Assembly (NCBI GenBank): GCA_022496205.1
Contig: WTXD01000042.1
Location: 1 to 64,000, forward strand
Length of the DNA: 64,000 bases
Source of the DNA: Gloeopeniophorella convolvens
Taxonomy: Eukaryota > Basidiomycota > Agaricomycetes > Russulales
Reading direction: 5' to 3'
The notes below the pieces were generated by a model. It searched no databases and was not told where the DNA came from. It worked only from the letters and a program-made list of their open reading frames with translations. The translations under genes and the position numbers were made by a program. This document shows positions 1 through 10,470 of the stretch, piece by piece; within the stretch, counting starts at the first letter, position 1; each line of letters starts with the position of its first letter.

Positions 1-161
1 CGCAGAGTCGCGTTCCACGAGTGCTAGGGCTCCAGAGCTGTAACTAAGTTAAAACTGAGGGCGAGAGGTCGGAACTAAGCAGAACAAGAAGGACTTAGCT
101 AGGCAATACCGTCCAGTTGTAGAATCGCAAAATTGGTCCATAACACGGTCTGTACGCCGCA
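1..161. other. Unassigned left edge
   Basis: No recognisable coding sequence. The integrase reading frame that follows becomes recognisable only from about position 162, so these bases are either strongly diverged polyprotein sequence or a further rearrangement of the gypsy element. Confidence 0.4.
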
Positions 162-384
162 GTGGCGTATCAACGACTTCAAGTAACTCTCACCCTCAGC
201 ACTGCATACCACCCTCAGACCGACAGCGAAACAGAACGAGTTAACCAAGAACTAGAACAGTACCTACGAGTCTTCTGCAACTATCAACAAGACAACTGGG
301 TTGACCTCATCCCGTTCATGGAATTTGCACATAATAATCGCCAACACTCAGCTACCCATATTGCACCCTTCCTAGCCTGGTATG

Positions 385-828
385 TGTCACGGGTGGAGTC
401 GGGGGCGACTCCGAGCGACGAGGGTCTCGAGGTGTGACCCACTGAGAGCCGGAGCTGACCTGTCTCGAGATCGGTGAAGTCGTGGTTCCGAGGGAGGCAA
501 TCGGCCTCCGGTACGTCGATAGAGAGCTGAAGTCCGTCACCTTACTTGGGAGCAAATCCCTCAGGTGGTATCCTTGTAACCTCGTCGATTGACAAAGGAG
601 AACAAGCTTAGGCTCGTCTCTGGTATTGAGCGTGTTTAAATACAGCGGAGCGGTCAATAATAGCACGAATGTTCCAGAGGATTCTACAGTATGAGGTCGA
701 GTCAGAACGGAGTAAAGTGGGGCAGGGGGATATGGATAAAGCGGCGCTCGGAGTAACAGAGTGATGGGGAAGTAAGCAGAGTACAGTAAGGAAAAGATGA
801 GCGTCCGACAAGACAAGAAATCGTGACA
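385..828 (+). mobile_element. Solo LTR, family S1 (copy 1), inside gypsy integrase
   Basis: A 444-bp insert with inverted ends TGTCACG...CGTGACA, flanked by the exact 5-bp duplication GTATG (380-384 and 829-833). It shares a block with the second S1 copy at 15393-15935 (for example the stretch around 575-608, ACCTCGTCGATTGACAAAGG). It has no internal coding region, so it is a solo LTR left after LTR-LTR recombination. Confidence 0.93.
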
Positions 829-1492
829 GTATGGCTTCCTCCCCGAATTCATTCCACCACCACAACTTGGTTCCAAAGTCGAATCCGCCGAACAACGTCT
901 CATACTACTCGAGCAAATCCGCACCGAAATCAAAGCGAGCTTAGAAAACGCTGCAGAAATCATGAAACGCTCTAGACCTGACAGACCAGAACACAAGTAC
1001 AAAGAAGGAGATCTTGTCTGGCTAGAAGCAAAGAACCTTCGTACAACACACCCAAAGGCGAAGTTAGCACCCAAACGTTACGGACCATTTAAAGTCGTCA
1101 CCTCCTACGCAGTCACCAGTAAACTCAAACTACCTGACCATTGGCACATTCACCCTGTCTTTCACAACTCACTCATTTCCCCATACAAAGAAACCACCAC
1201 TCACGGACCTAACTTTTCGACACCCCCACCTAAAATCATCGACGATGAAGAAGGACACTACGAGATTGAAACAATTATCAAGAGTCGAACCACTAGAAAC
1301 CGACGAGGTGTTCAATACCTTGTCAAGTGGAAAGGTTACCCTGACTCTAAGAATTCATGGGTCGCTTACTCGGAAATGAAACATGCCATGGAAACTGTTC
1401 ACTCATTCCACCAACGACACCCCTCTATGCCGCAACCACCATCACTCGCTCATGATAGACTTATCAATGCGCTTCAGGCGCAGCGCAATCAT

Positions 1493-1501
1493 AAAGAGGG
1501 G
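1493..1501 (+). other. Polypurine tract of the gypsy element
   Basis: Purine run AAAGAGGGGA directly upstream of the TGTCACG start of the 3' LTR at 1506; the expected site of plus-strand priming. Confidence 0.75.
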
Positions 1502-1505
1502 ATAA

Positions 1506-2160
1506 TGTCACGAACACTAGAGCCTCAAGGAGGTCGAACTGCTCAGAACACTAGAGCAAACCCAGCCCTACCGGTAAACACCCTACGCGTCGCTCACAAT
1601 GCGACGCGTACCACTCACATTGCGACTACAAGTCGAAATGCATCACGTGACCCTTCACCCCCATTCCTCGCCCTACTCCCTAATGGCCAATTAACCCTGA
1701 AATACCCCCAAGGTCCCGGACTAGGAATCTCTCAGAATGGCCATATTACTCGTCCCAAAGTAACCAGAACCTTGATCAAGGTGAAACGCTTCACGTGTCC
1801 TCTTTGGGACTCTGATTATCAAGAACTCCATGGGGCCTCAAACCCCACTCTGCGATGGAATCTAAGAAGCGTATCAGAGAGGAGAGGTTATGGGGAATCC
1901 CCTCTGGAATCCCCATCAGTAATTAAACCAGATTCATCTAGGGGGTCTCCAGTAGTATATAAGACCCCCATGTATCGCCCAGTGGTCCTCAGACTGTCCG
2001 TCTGTGGCACTCTCATCTGTACCTAGCACTGCAATAGCACTGTTAGTGTGTTCCTCCTTGTTCCTGCAATACTCGCAGCTCATCTTCCGCTTCCCCTCTT
2101 TGACACTCTCCAAACTATCTGCTACCCTCTCTGCGCGCACTCCGCAAGTGAGTCCTGACA
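1506..2160 (+). mobile_element. 3' LTR of the Ty3/gypsy element
   Basis: A 655-bp LTR starting TGTCACG after the polypurine tract and ending CCTGACA. A TATATAA box at 1956-1962 marks the likely promoter and start of R. The following sequence (from 2161, GCGTC) returns to the Plavaka-like transposase frame, so the retrotransposon lies inside that gene. The other target copy is outside the window. Confidence 0.85.
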
Positions 2161-2165
2161 GCGTC

Positions 2166-4371
2166 GTTGGCTTATAGTATTATAGAGCACCTTTTCGGAA
2201 CGTTTTGAGGCCTTGAGATTCAACTTCTATAGCATGTTTGTGCCTGACCTCCTGCATGAGTTTGAGCTCAGCGTCTGGAAGAATACGTTTGTCCATCTTC
2301 TTCGGATTCTTGTTGCACGTGGTGGAGACACCATTCAGATGCTCAATGAAAGGTGCGTGCCCTTTTTTGCTGGAAAACTTAGCTTAATAAACTACCTCAA
2401 AAGGTTTCGCTGGGTTCCAATGTTTGGATGCGGGACCATTCGAAGGTTTCCTGCCAATGTCGCTGACCTGAAAAGGATTGCCGCACGGGATTATGAAGAC
2501 ATCCTCCAGGTGAGCGACAAGTAACACCACTGCAGCTCTTTCGCGCTGACTTACCTGTCACAAATTAGTGTGCCATTCCTATCTTTGAAGGCCTCCTCCC
2601 CAGTCCTCATAACGAAATTGTCCTCGACCTTCTCTACATCATGGCAACATGGCATGGGTACGCCAAGTTCCGCTTGCATACGGACACAACTCTAGGCATT
2701 TTCGAGACTGTCACCATCGCCCTTGGCAAGATTGTGTGCCGCTTTGCAAACACGACCTGTGAATACTATCAGACACGCGAACTTAAGTGTGAGATCTCAG
2801 CCCAAGGTCGTTACGAGGCGCGTGTGGCTGCCAAGGGCAATGGCACAACCAGGACAACCGGATCAAAGGCGAAAAAGTACAAAGTACACCACACCTACAA
2901 GTTTCACCGCCTTGGTGACTACCCCACTGCAATTCAAAGATTTGGAACTTCAGACAACTACTCAACACAAACGGTAGGCCATTATGTGTGTGCGCCTCAA
3001 TCCTCTGATGCTATTCCTCCCTTAGGGTGAACTGGAGCATCGGCGTGTCAAACAGTTTTACGCACGCACCAATAAGATTCAATACACCCAGCAAATAGCT
3101 CACCATGAACAACACAAGTGTCTACTTAACTCAATCAATACCCGACTTCAGGCCGCCCAACTTGCAGCGCAAAGCTCTCCTCAGAATGATGACTCGTTAC
3201 CACCAACACTGCTGCGTCAGCACCACCACATTGGAGAATCAAATCGTGAGTATGACTATGTGACGCAATGGGCTTTCGACCACCATGATGACCCTGCGGT
3301 AAAGGTATATATGTCGCAGATGCTATTGGATACCTCTCACCTTGGAGTTCTTAGAACTTCATCCCCCGCTTACAAGACCACATTCTTTCTCGACTGTCCG
3401 GCCACGCGTTCGATGGGGATGAGCATGAGTATACTAACCTTGAGTGCAACACAGTCTCTTTCGTGAACGATCGGTTATACACACACAAATGGCTGCGTGT
3501 CAACTACACGACATACAATATGCAGCGTGCGCAAGACACCATCTCTATTAACAACCAACGTGATATCATGGTGCTTGCGCACGAAGATGACACCGAGGAC
3601 AATGCGCACCCATATTGGTATGCGCACATCATTGGTATCTATCATGCCTATGTCCGGTACAAGGGCTCTAGAGCTACCCAGACCCAGAGAATGGAGTATC
3701 TCTGGGTGCGATGGCTGGGACGTGACATGCGTCACCGCTCAGGGTTCTCCTTATGCCGTCTGCCACGTGTGGGCTTCCTCCCCTCCAATGATCCCAACTA
3801 CAATGCTTTTGGCTTTCTGGACCCTGCAGAAGTCATCCGTGCCATCCATTTGATTCCTGCATTTGCCCACGGACGCACCACCACCTTGCTCACACCTAAA
3901 TCAATGGCACATCGCCCTCAAGATGAAGGGCAAGACTGGGAGTATTACTATGTGAACATGTATACGTTTATTCTATCTATCTGTGGCACAAATTACTTAC
4001 TTGAACGCAGGTTTGCTGATCGAGACATGATCATGCAGTTTGTGGGCAGGGCCATCAGGCATATTTCTACCCACCATGCGAGCCAACGACTTACTCAAGA
4101 AACGGCCGAGATTGCTGCTGCTAGGCATACGCATGTAGGGGGACAAGAGGACCAAGATAGCCTCTGGGTCGATGAGGAAGACATCCAGGTTGACGCGGCA
4201 CAGGCCATCGTGGATGCGGAGGAAGGAGAAGAGGATATGGAGGCAATGGACCTCATTGGACAAGATGATGATGTCGATGACGATGATGATGGTGAGCAGG
4301 AGGTGGCACCTGGGCTTGAGGATAGTGAAGAACCAGAAGACGGTGACTTGGAGGGGTTTGCAGTGTATTAG
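2166..4371 (+). CDS. Plavaka/CACTA-like fungal transposase, C-terminal three quarters
   Basis: Matches a large agaricomycete DNA-transposon protein family that I associate with Plavaka-type transposases. The frame enters from the gypsy LTR and shows MFVPDLLHEFEL, RWVPMFGCGTIRRF, KRIAARDYEDILQ, then CAIPIFEGLLP after an intron at about 2512-2569. Next come the TWHGYAKFRLHTDTTL and YKFHRLGDYPTAIQRFGTSD blocks, an intron at about 2971-3026 and GELEHRRVKQFYARTNKIQ. A further intron lies at about 3306-3355, followed by DGDEHEYTN and RVNYTTYN, HPYWYAHIIGIYHA, LWVRWLGRD and NAFGFLDPAEVIRAIHLIPAFAHG. The protein ends with a very acidic tail. All splice junctions keep frame and no internal stop was found, so this part looks intact. 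The 5' part is displaced by the gypsy insertion. Confidence 0.82.
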
Positions 4372-4734
4372 AAAAGTTTTTTTTATGTATAAATCAAGGG
4401 CATTCGCGTCCACTACCTGAGAAATGCATAACGCATCATGCGTTTAGTTGCATGTGGTGAAGATAGGCAAGTCATGTGACTCTTTGTATCGTGCGCGACT
4501 CTTCCAATGCATATATTCTGTGAGCTCTCTGGCAGCTTCTCTTGTCACTTTCCCCCATACCCCCTTCCCCTCATCTTCCCTCCCCTCCTTTATATCTTGC
4601 AGAATGCCTTCTTCTGACTCTGAAACTCCTGATGGCAATAAAATAATAACTGAACTACTGAGTGGTGGCCTGAATAACTGCTGAAGGTATGTGCTGGTGA
4701 TAGGTTCGCGCGGCCGTATATATGTGACTAAAAT
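4372..4734. other. Intergenic gap between two transposon-type genes
   Basis: Contains the 3' flank of the Plavaka-like gene (T-rich run and TTTTATGTATAAATC just after the stop) and the 5' flank of the next gene. No other coding region or repeat recognised. Confidence 0.4.
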
Positions 4735-6488
4735 ATGTCTACAAGTTATGCCAACACTGCTCTGGGTCCATATCATCATGCTGCAAGGTGGATCACGCGT
4801 AGCGAGAACGCATTCATTAACTTCACGCGCCTATTTCACCATGCCTGGAAAGAGTTCCTGGGGAACAGCAGCATTCCACTGGTCGAAGCAAGCGAAGAAT
4901 CCGATGAAGATTTGGATGAAGATGATGAAGATGAAGATGCAGCTATACTACGGTATGAGTTTCGGTGAGATATATGCGTACTAAACTTGATATTCCACTT
5001 AGAGAAGCCAAGAAGGTTGTGTGCGCTCGGGAGCTTGCAACCTACCAACGTATCTGGAATGTCCTGGAGGCCCGAATCACATCCCTTGAAGATGACCTTT
5101 CCGGGTTCAAAAATGCGACCCAAAATATGGAGCGGCTCGCAGCCTACGTGTTGAGACGGACAGTGTCCTGGCGGCTCTGATTAGATTAGATATGGACCTA
5201 ATGATCAAGGACTATCTTATCTTGTGTACATAATGTTCTAGACTTAAGGCTGTGCTCAGCCTCACATTCGTTTCCGTGTTCCAGACTCTTCTAGGGCATT
5301 CCATGACCCACCTTGTACTCCGGTACCCACTCTTACTCCATTTCATGTGGGTCTTCTAGGCTTTCTAAGCAGTGTTTATCACATGCCATCTGTCGCTCCT
5401 TACTGTATATAAGGACCTCTTTCTTTGCCTCTATAGCCTCAGTCTTTTGACCTTCTCTGACTGAGGCAAGTACACTTACACTCCTTTCCTTTTCTACCTT
5501 AGACTTACTTTACCTTACAGCGTCACCTTGCGTGTCTTCAGGTATTGTGCTAATGTATAAGTCTTTTGACCTTCTCTGACTGAGCGTCACCTTGCGTGTC
5601 TTCAGTTGTCACTCCACCCTCTGCTGTGCTTCAACACTACGTGTGTAGGAGCTTTTATTAGTGGTAACCTGCTAACGCATAGAATTACTGTCAGATGACC
5701 CGACAGTGTAGCAGCACATGGTCTGATGATATTCGAGGCCTCCAGTCTACCGGCCTCACCTATGTATCATCTATTGCCCCCGAGGGAATTGCAGACCTCA
5801 ACTTGCTAATGCAAGAGAGCAAAGGAGCCTCGCGTGGATTTAAGCACCCAACGCTCGCACGGCTCCTCTGCCCCATCGAAGAACTCGAAGAATACATGGA
5901 AGATCCCGAGGCATGAGTTGTATCATCTAGATGATGTCTCGGTAACCTCACCATTATTCTAGAATGCGACAACTGTTTTTGAATGGGCAAAAGCGTGCCG
6001 CCACGGATTCACTTGCACCGTACATGTATCGTGATGGCCATGCAGACCCGAAGAGCATCACTGCGGGCCTGCTGGGCTCACAGCTCATTAAAAGGGTAGG
6101 TGTATGCATCCATATTCACTCATTACTGATAATAGACCACCTATTACAGACGTGGCGACACATTTTTCAAAGCCCAGCTTCAGGAGCTGCAAATGCGGCA
6201 GTCAATGCAAAACGAGGTCACGCCTTAGTAAATGAGCTCACAACAGTGACACCCCACACAATTGCTTATGCAACAATGCACGTACGTTTACACGGTCCTC
6301 ATCATGCGGGTGTCTGCTTATAGAATCCATAGACACGTTGGTTCATGTCCAGCCAGGATGACTGGCGTAGTTCTGATGGCGACGGAATTGATCAAGCGTT
6401 CTTTTATTGGAGCATCGTAGTGCTGTTCGAAAACAAGAAGATGCGTCCTTGGGGACCAGCTGCTCTAAAAGAGTGGACAAAGTTGTAG
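4735..6488 (+). pseudogene. DUF6698-like gene, interrupted by a solo LTR
   Basis: Resembles the basidiomycete DUF6698 family, common next to transposases and of unknown function. Exon 1 (4735-4952) ends in an acidic run. An intron at 4953-5002 has a CTAAAC branch site. Exon 2 (VVCARELATYQRIWNVLEARI...) stops at CTAC, where a T1 LTR is inserted right at an exon-intron border. After the LTR the intron ends at 5682 and the frame resumes (NYCQMTRQ). Diagnostic blocks follow: RGFKHPTLARLLCPIEEL, ITAGLLGSQLIK, then TWRHIFQSPAS, VTPHTIAYATMHV and FFYWSIVVLFENK. The donor after 5914 is unclear, so one splice may be broken. The stop at 6486-6488 may not be the original end. Confidence 0.7.
5149..5636 (+). 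mobile_element. Solo LTR, family T1 (copy A)
   Basis: A 488-bp LTR, TGTTGA...TCAACA, flanked by the exact duplication CTACG (5144-5148, 5637-5641). TATATAAGG promoter-like box near 5406. Long form: it holds two copies of the direct repeat AGTCTTTTGACCTTCTCTGA about 110 bp apart. Confidence 0.95.
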
Positions 6489-6538
6489 AAATAAATACCC
6501 TGGTATCGGGTGGTTCTCGAAAGTGCGTGGGGCGATTC

Positions 6539-6713
6539 TGTACGAAACGGAAGTGCCGCTCAGTATACTCGCACGCTGGCAAGGCGAGAACTTTGTGTTT
6601 ATTCACCTGTACGAAACGGAAGTGCCGCTGAGGCAGTTAAGTACAGGTTTGGCAATCAAACTAACTAAAGTATGCTCACCTCAGTATACTCGCGCGCTGG
6701 CAAGGCGAGAACT
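6539..6713 (+). repeat. Interleaved A-B-A'-B' direct repeats
   Basis: Unit A (TGTACGAAACGGAAGTGCCG and two more bases) lies at 6539-6560 and 6608-6629. Unit B (starting CAGTATACTCGC and ending GGCGAGAACT) lies at 6561-6592 and 6682-6713 with one mismatch. A and B are adjacent in the first occurrence and separated by 52 bp in the second. Confidence 0.85.
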
Positions 6714-6719
6714 GAGGTG

Positions 6720-7487
6720 GCTGGTGCTCGAACAGTCGGTTATCAACAGGCTCAGCCACTGCTATACAGTACCAAAATTTAAGCCACCCGGAAGCAAATG
6801 TGCAAGCCCTTGCAGGCATAGACAACGCGCATGACTTAGCACGAAACGGATCGCCGGGGCCCGGCCCGGGCCACCGGCACAGAAAGTACGAAGGTAAAAG
6901 GACTCGCGCACGTTTTTCCGCACGCGCACGCATAGAATATGAAGCGTATAGTAAATGAATAAGAACATACGAGATTCATTCCAACAAAAGTGAGTTCCTC
7001 TAGAATGAGAAAGCCGTTTCTAACTTCAAGGAATAGTGACATGTTTCCAGGCGGGAGCAAGGGCAGCAGGAAGCCTGGCTCTCTCTCCGTGCTTTTATCC
7101 CAAGGTGTTACAAATGGCGACCTGGCGCTTGACTTCAACCGACTGCGCCCTTCTGTCTCACCAACCTTGTCAACCCCTAGCCCGAGTCCTTCAGTGACAA
7201 CGGGCAACATCCCAAGCGCAATGGTGAACCACAGCCCGGCACCAGGCAATGGAAGCAACCCGACCCCGAGCTCGACACTAGGGGGTGACGCGGTGCCAGG
7301 CGCACCCACACCAGCGCCCACAAATGTCTCCAGTGGCCTGATGCAGCCATCAGGCCTAGGAGGTGCGCCAGTACCTGGAGACGGTGACAAAGAGGGGCCA
7401 GACGAAGGGGACGGGCAGCGTCGCCCGCCGAAGAGGACCTCCCCTCCTAGTAGCAGCAAGAACCCCCGCAAGAAGAAGAAGACGTAG
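6720..7487 (+). CDS. Ser/Pro-rich protein segment with a basic tail, possibly the 3' exons of the preceding DUF6698-like gene
   Basis: No family recognised. A frame from about 6730 (SATAIQYQNLSHPEANVQ...) runs to a possible donor at 6893. After an acceptor near 6989 a long frame follows, rich in Pro, Ser, Gly and Thr and ending in a basic tail (SSSKNPRKKKKT) at 7487. The composition resembles the C-terminal region of the second DUF6698-like gene at 25.7-28.3 kb, so this may be its counterpart, separated from its core by the repeats at 6.5-6.7 kb. The antisense strand is also open across 6836-7552, but with low-complexity content. Confidence 0.4.
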
Positions 7488-7489
7488 GG

Positions 7490-8240
7490 CCAAGTCGACT
7501 TGAAACCAGAAACGAGAACACAAATGCAAGGTGAGCTCTCATGCAAATGCACTGAGCGCGAGAACTAATGCGCAGAAGACCCACACCAGGAAAGCGAACT
7601 CATTGACTGCTGTACTGACAAATCGTAAGCAGATCTCATGTCCACATGTTTTCTTTGCTAACCGGAGTCGTCTAGATTCACTGATTATCATCTTGGACGC
7701 TTCAGCATATCGCTGTAAGCAAGACTTGAGAACGTGTGCCTGGACAACACATGCGTGCTGTGTATAGACATCAGACTGCGACCTGCATTGTAGCAAGAGT
7801 AAATTAATTCTAAATTAAACTGTTTTTATGGGTACATTGGTGCATGAACATGCAGGGGGTGCCGGAGGTGCAAGGGGTGCAGGAATGACCGGGGATGAGA
7901 GCAGCTTCAAGATCCTGCCGGTGCTGAGCGCAGGAACCAGTGCTAGCACGGCCAGAGAAGTGAGAACATGAACCGAGTGCAGCAGCGAGGAGTGGCACGA
8001 CCTGGAGGGAGGGAACAAGGGCGAGACTGGTGTGGATGAGCCCTGCACGGATTGGCTGGGGAAGCTTGCAAAATCCGGGGCGCGTGCAGCCGACCCTGAT
8101 ATGGCAGGACGAGATTCGTATCTCGGGCCCTTGCCTGATCTGACTAATCGAGAAAATGGTGTGCATGTGTGTGCATGGCGTGCAGGGGATGCAAGGCGCG
8201 GCAGGCCCCTGCCAGATCCGGTCCACGCTCATTTCGTGAT
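7490..8240. other. Gap without recognisable gene
   Basis: Both strands contain only short frames. Around 7850-7880 there is a short run of GGGGTGC-type repeats. Nothing assignable was seen. Confidence 0.35.
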
Positions 8241-8244
8241 GGGT

Positions 8245-8540
8245 GTGATGTCGCCCAAGATATGAGTGGGGGCGCGGTTCTTAAGCCAGACCGTGTGATG
8301 GATGCCTTCGCCCTAGAGAGATTTGGGCAGGCCACTATGGTGCATGATAGCGCGAACGCGCTCAAGAAGTCGGCGGTTGAGAGACTCCACGACGCCGTTA
8401 TGCTGTGGGGTGTCGTGTGTGGTAAGCCATCGTTCGGTGCCTTCTGAGTTCAAATAAGCTGTGAACTCATCACTCAAGTACTCTCCTCCTCGGTCTGAGT
8501 GGAGGACTTTGATATGCGCGTTTGTGTTGTGAAAAGCGGG
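8245..8540 (-). pseudogene. Ty1/copia integrase fragment
   Basis: Minus-strand remnant of a copia integrase core: HIKVLHSDRGGEYLSDEFTA (the DRGGE region), then TPQHNGVVESLNRRLLERVR and MHHSGLPKSL. A TAG at 8313-8315 replaces the tryptophan expected in the SLWGEA motif. The frame can be followed a little further (HHTVWLKNRAPTHILGDITP) before it degrades. There are no LTRs or RT nearby, so it is an isolated fragment. Confidence 0.88.
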
Positions 8541-8675
8541 GTGACTGTCGCAGCGGGGGGAAAATCGCGTTTGACGGAGCTCGTTACAAACGCGTGAGGA
8601 AACAGTACAAGTTACGATACGAATATATACTCGCTGCGACGTCACATGCTATGACATCATTGCCGAACGAGATTG

Positions 8676-10302
8676 CTACTCCAACAACTCCTTCAGGATC
8701 CTAATTGAATCAGTATCTTCGGCAGTATGTGGCATCGGGAGTCGTTCAAGGCGATTTAGCTACAGGGATGATGCTAATTGATATGCTGAACTTGGCAGGA
8801 GAGAAGAACGCACGAGGTTCACAACCTGGATTCGTTTCCACCATGCACGCATCATGGTGGCTTCGAGCTCACCCCCTGAATGCCCATTGTGATGAACTCG
8901 CATGAGGTCACCATTGTTGCGCTCATAGGCCCACACAGCCGTAGTGTAAGCCGCAGGACCAAGATGAAGGAATTGAGACCTGAGGTGGGTTGCGAAATGG
9001 AAATAAGGTGTTAGGTGGCACCCCATGCGTGCCCATGACTGAAACGATGTGTTGAGATAGTCACAACCACAATCGACGTCGTCAGGGGTTATAGACTGAG
9101 TGGAGAGGATGCGCACAGCCGCAGTAAATTGAAGGAGGTTGTCATAATGGCGTGATATATTGCGGTCAGCTTCCGCGCACTCGATATTCTCGTAGTCCGC
9201 ATCCGTTGGCTCAGCAACAGTGTCCTCGAGCCGCTCATGGAGACGGCGTCGCAGGAGCTTCTGAGTGAGCTTCTGAGATGCACGGAGCTTTGTATCCGGA
9301 AGAGACCTTGGCGCGTCTATGTTAGGGATGACGCCATCCACCTCCCATGCCTGGAAGATAGCGACAAACAAGACGCTGATAAGCGTTCGCCATTGGTCTG
9401 CCTTACTGCTGCTAGACTGGATGATCTACAGTCATGTAAGTTGACTTTGAGTAAATTCAAGTGCTCTAGGGACTCACATTTTTGGGCAATCGGCCAATTG
9501 ATGGGGGCCACCACATTGAATTTAACACATCCGCGATGACTTTGAGTGGCTGACGCTCAGCACGCGTGTGAACAGCGTTGAACATTCCAGCTTTGAAGAA
9601 TATGTTGCGAATGACGTGCTTGGTGACCACTGTCACATTGGTTCAGCATGCGTTTAGAAGGACAGCACTGCATACACAGTACTCATCTAGAAACATGCAG
9701 TGCATGTAATCAAAAAACCCCGAGCGCGATGGCATCCAGTTGGGAAGCAGGTTCATTGTTGACTAGCGCACCCCACGTTGCTGTAAGATGGCTGCCTGCA
9801 TTTGCTCATCACTGTCGCGTGCACGGAATGAATACTTGAGAAGGTTCCAGTTGGAACGCAAGGTGAAATCTATGGCCTCAAAATGAATCCGTGAGCACGA
9901 CGTCAGTGGACAGAAGGACGGGGTAGTAGCTTATAGCTACGCACGTTGTGGGTCGAAGGTCCTCGGATCAACTAACATAAAATACTGAGTCATGTCCGAC
10001 GGGCACATGGTCAACTTCAATGTGAAGCTTGCTGTTCCATTGAGCTTGCGGGTGGCCGGGAGATCTGATGCACCATGGTCTGCAAGACCGTGCACAAGGG
10101 CAGGCTGTGTGGACCCATGAACAGGAAAAGTCATCCCTGTGCTCAATCACGCGCGATCACATCAGCTCAAGAATTTCAATTTGTTATACACGTACCATCT
10201 CCGAGCTTAAGCATGTCCCGCATGAAAACGGGAAGAACCTCATTAAGCTCCTCTGTTGTTGGCTCATGAGGACCTGGAAGGACGAAGACGAGGAACGTCT
10301 CC
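8676..10302 (-). pseudogene. Tnp2-like transposase, C-terminal half (separated from its N-terminal half by the 13.2-kb KDZ element)
   Basis: Downstream half of a fungal Tnp2/CACTA-like transposase on the minus strand. From the KDZ insertion site the frame reads ETFLVFVLPGPHEPTTEELN, an intron, then HGLADHGASDLPATRKLNGT and a short cysteine-containing region. It continues with NIFFKAGMFNAVHTRAE, WWPPSIGRLPKN, LFVAIFQAWEVDGVIPNIDAPRS and FTAAVRILSTQSITP, then WARMGCHLTPYFHFATHL and YERNNGDLMRVHHNGHSGGE. The likely end is near 8676 (RILKELLE). N-terminal exons lie at 23531-25158. The two halves rejoin in frame (LREE + TFLVFVLPG) if the KDZ element and one target copy are removed. Confidence 0.85.
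10296..10302. repeat. Left target-site duplication of the KDZ element (CGTCTCC)
   Basis: Exact 7-bp copy of 23531-23537. Using one copy restores the Tnp2-like frame on the minus strand, which supports these as the true element borders. Confidence 0.88.
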
Positions 10303-10470
10303 GAGCCCTGGTGATTAACTTTGTAAAGTAAAACATGGTAATGTCCACTTTTTGGTTGTCAAATTTACCACTAATACTTGATACTATAGTATAGTAAGAT
10401 GATGCCTGTATTACCAGTGTTTTACTATAGACTATAGTGAATTGCATGTTGTGGTATGAGCACACCAATC
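10303..10470 (+). repeat. Left terminal inverted repeat of the KDZ element
   Basis: Pairs with 23345-23530 on the opposite strand. Shared landmarks from outside in are TTGTAAAGTAAA, GGTTGTCAAATTTACCACTA, GATGCCTGTATTACCAGTGT, TGAATTGCATGTTGTG and GAGCACA. Differences are mostly transitions. Confidence 0.88.

Larger units (their letters stand above)
162..2026 (+). pseudogene. Ty3/gypsy polyprotein 3' part (integrase core to chromodomain), split by a solo LTR
   Basis: Polyprotein end of a chromovirus-type Ty3/gypsy retrotransposon. The first block (162-384) has the integrase motif TAYHPQTD followed by ERVNQELEQYLR and NNRQHSAT, typical of the catalytic core near the DDE glutamate. The frame is interrupted at 385 by a 444-bp solo LTR. 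It resumes at 829 with YGFLPEFIPPPQ and continues into the integrase C-terminal region (HPVFHNSLISPY) and a chromodomain around 1252-1420 (YEIETIIKSR, YLVKWKGY, NSWV). Deleting the LTR and one target copy joins the halves in frame (AWY to YGF). The frame runs on about 520 bp into the element's own 3' LTR, to a stop at 2024-2026. Protease, RT and RNase H lie outside the window. Confidence 0.93.

Noticed and set aside
6836..7552. 238-codon minus-strand frame
   Set aside because: It overlaps the sense Ser/Pro-rich exon and consists of Gly/Pro/Leu low-complexity sequence without recognisable blocks; treated as a shadow.
10313..10330. Alternative 8-bp target duplication next to TTGTAAAG (GATTAACT versus TCTTAGCT)
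   Set aside because: Only partly matching, and it leaves the Tnp2-like frame out of register. The inverted termini align 18 bp further out, to the exact CGTCTCC copies that restore the frame.
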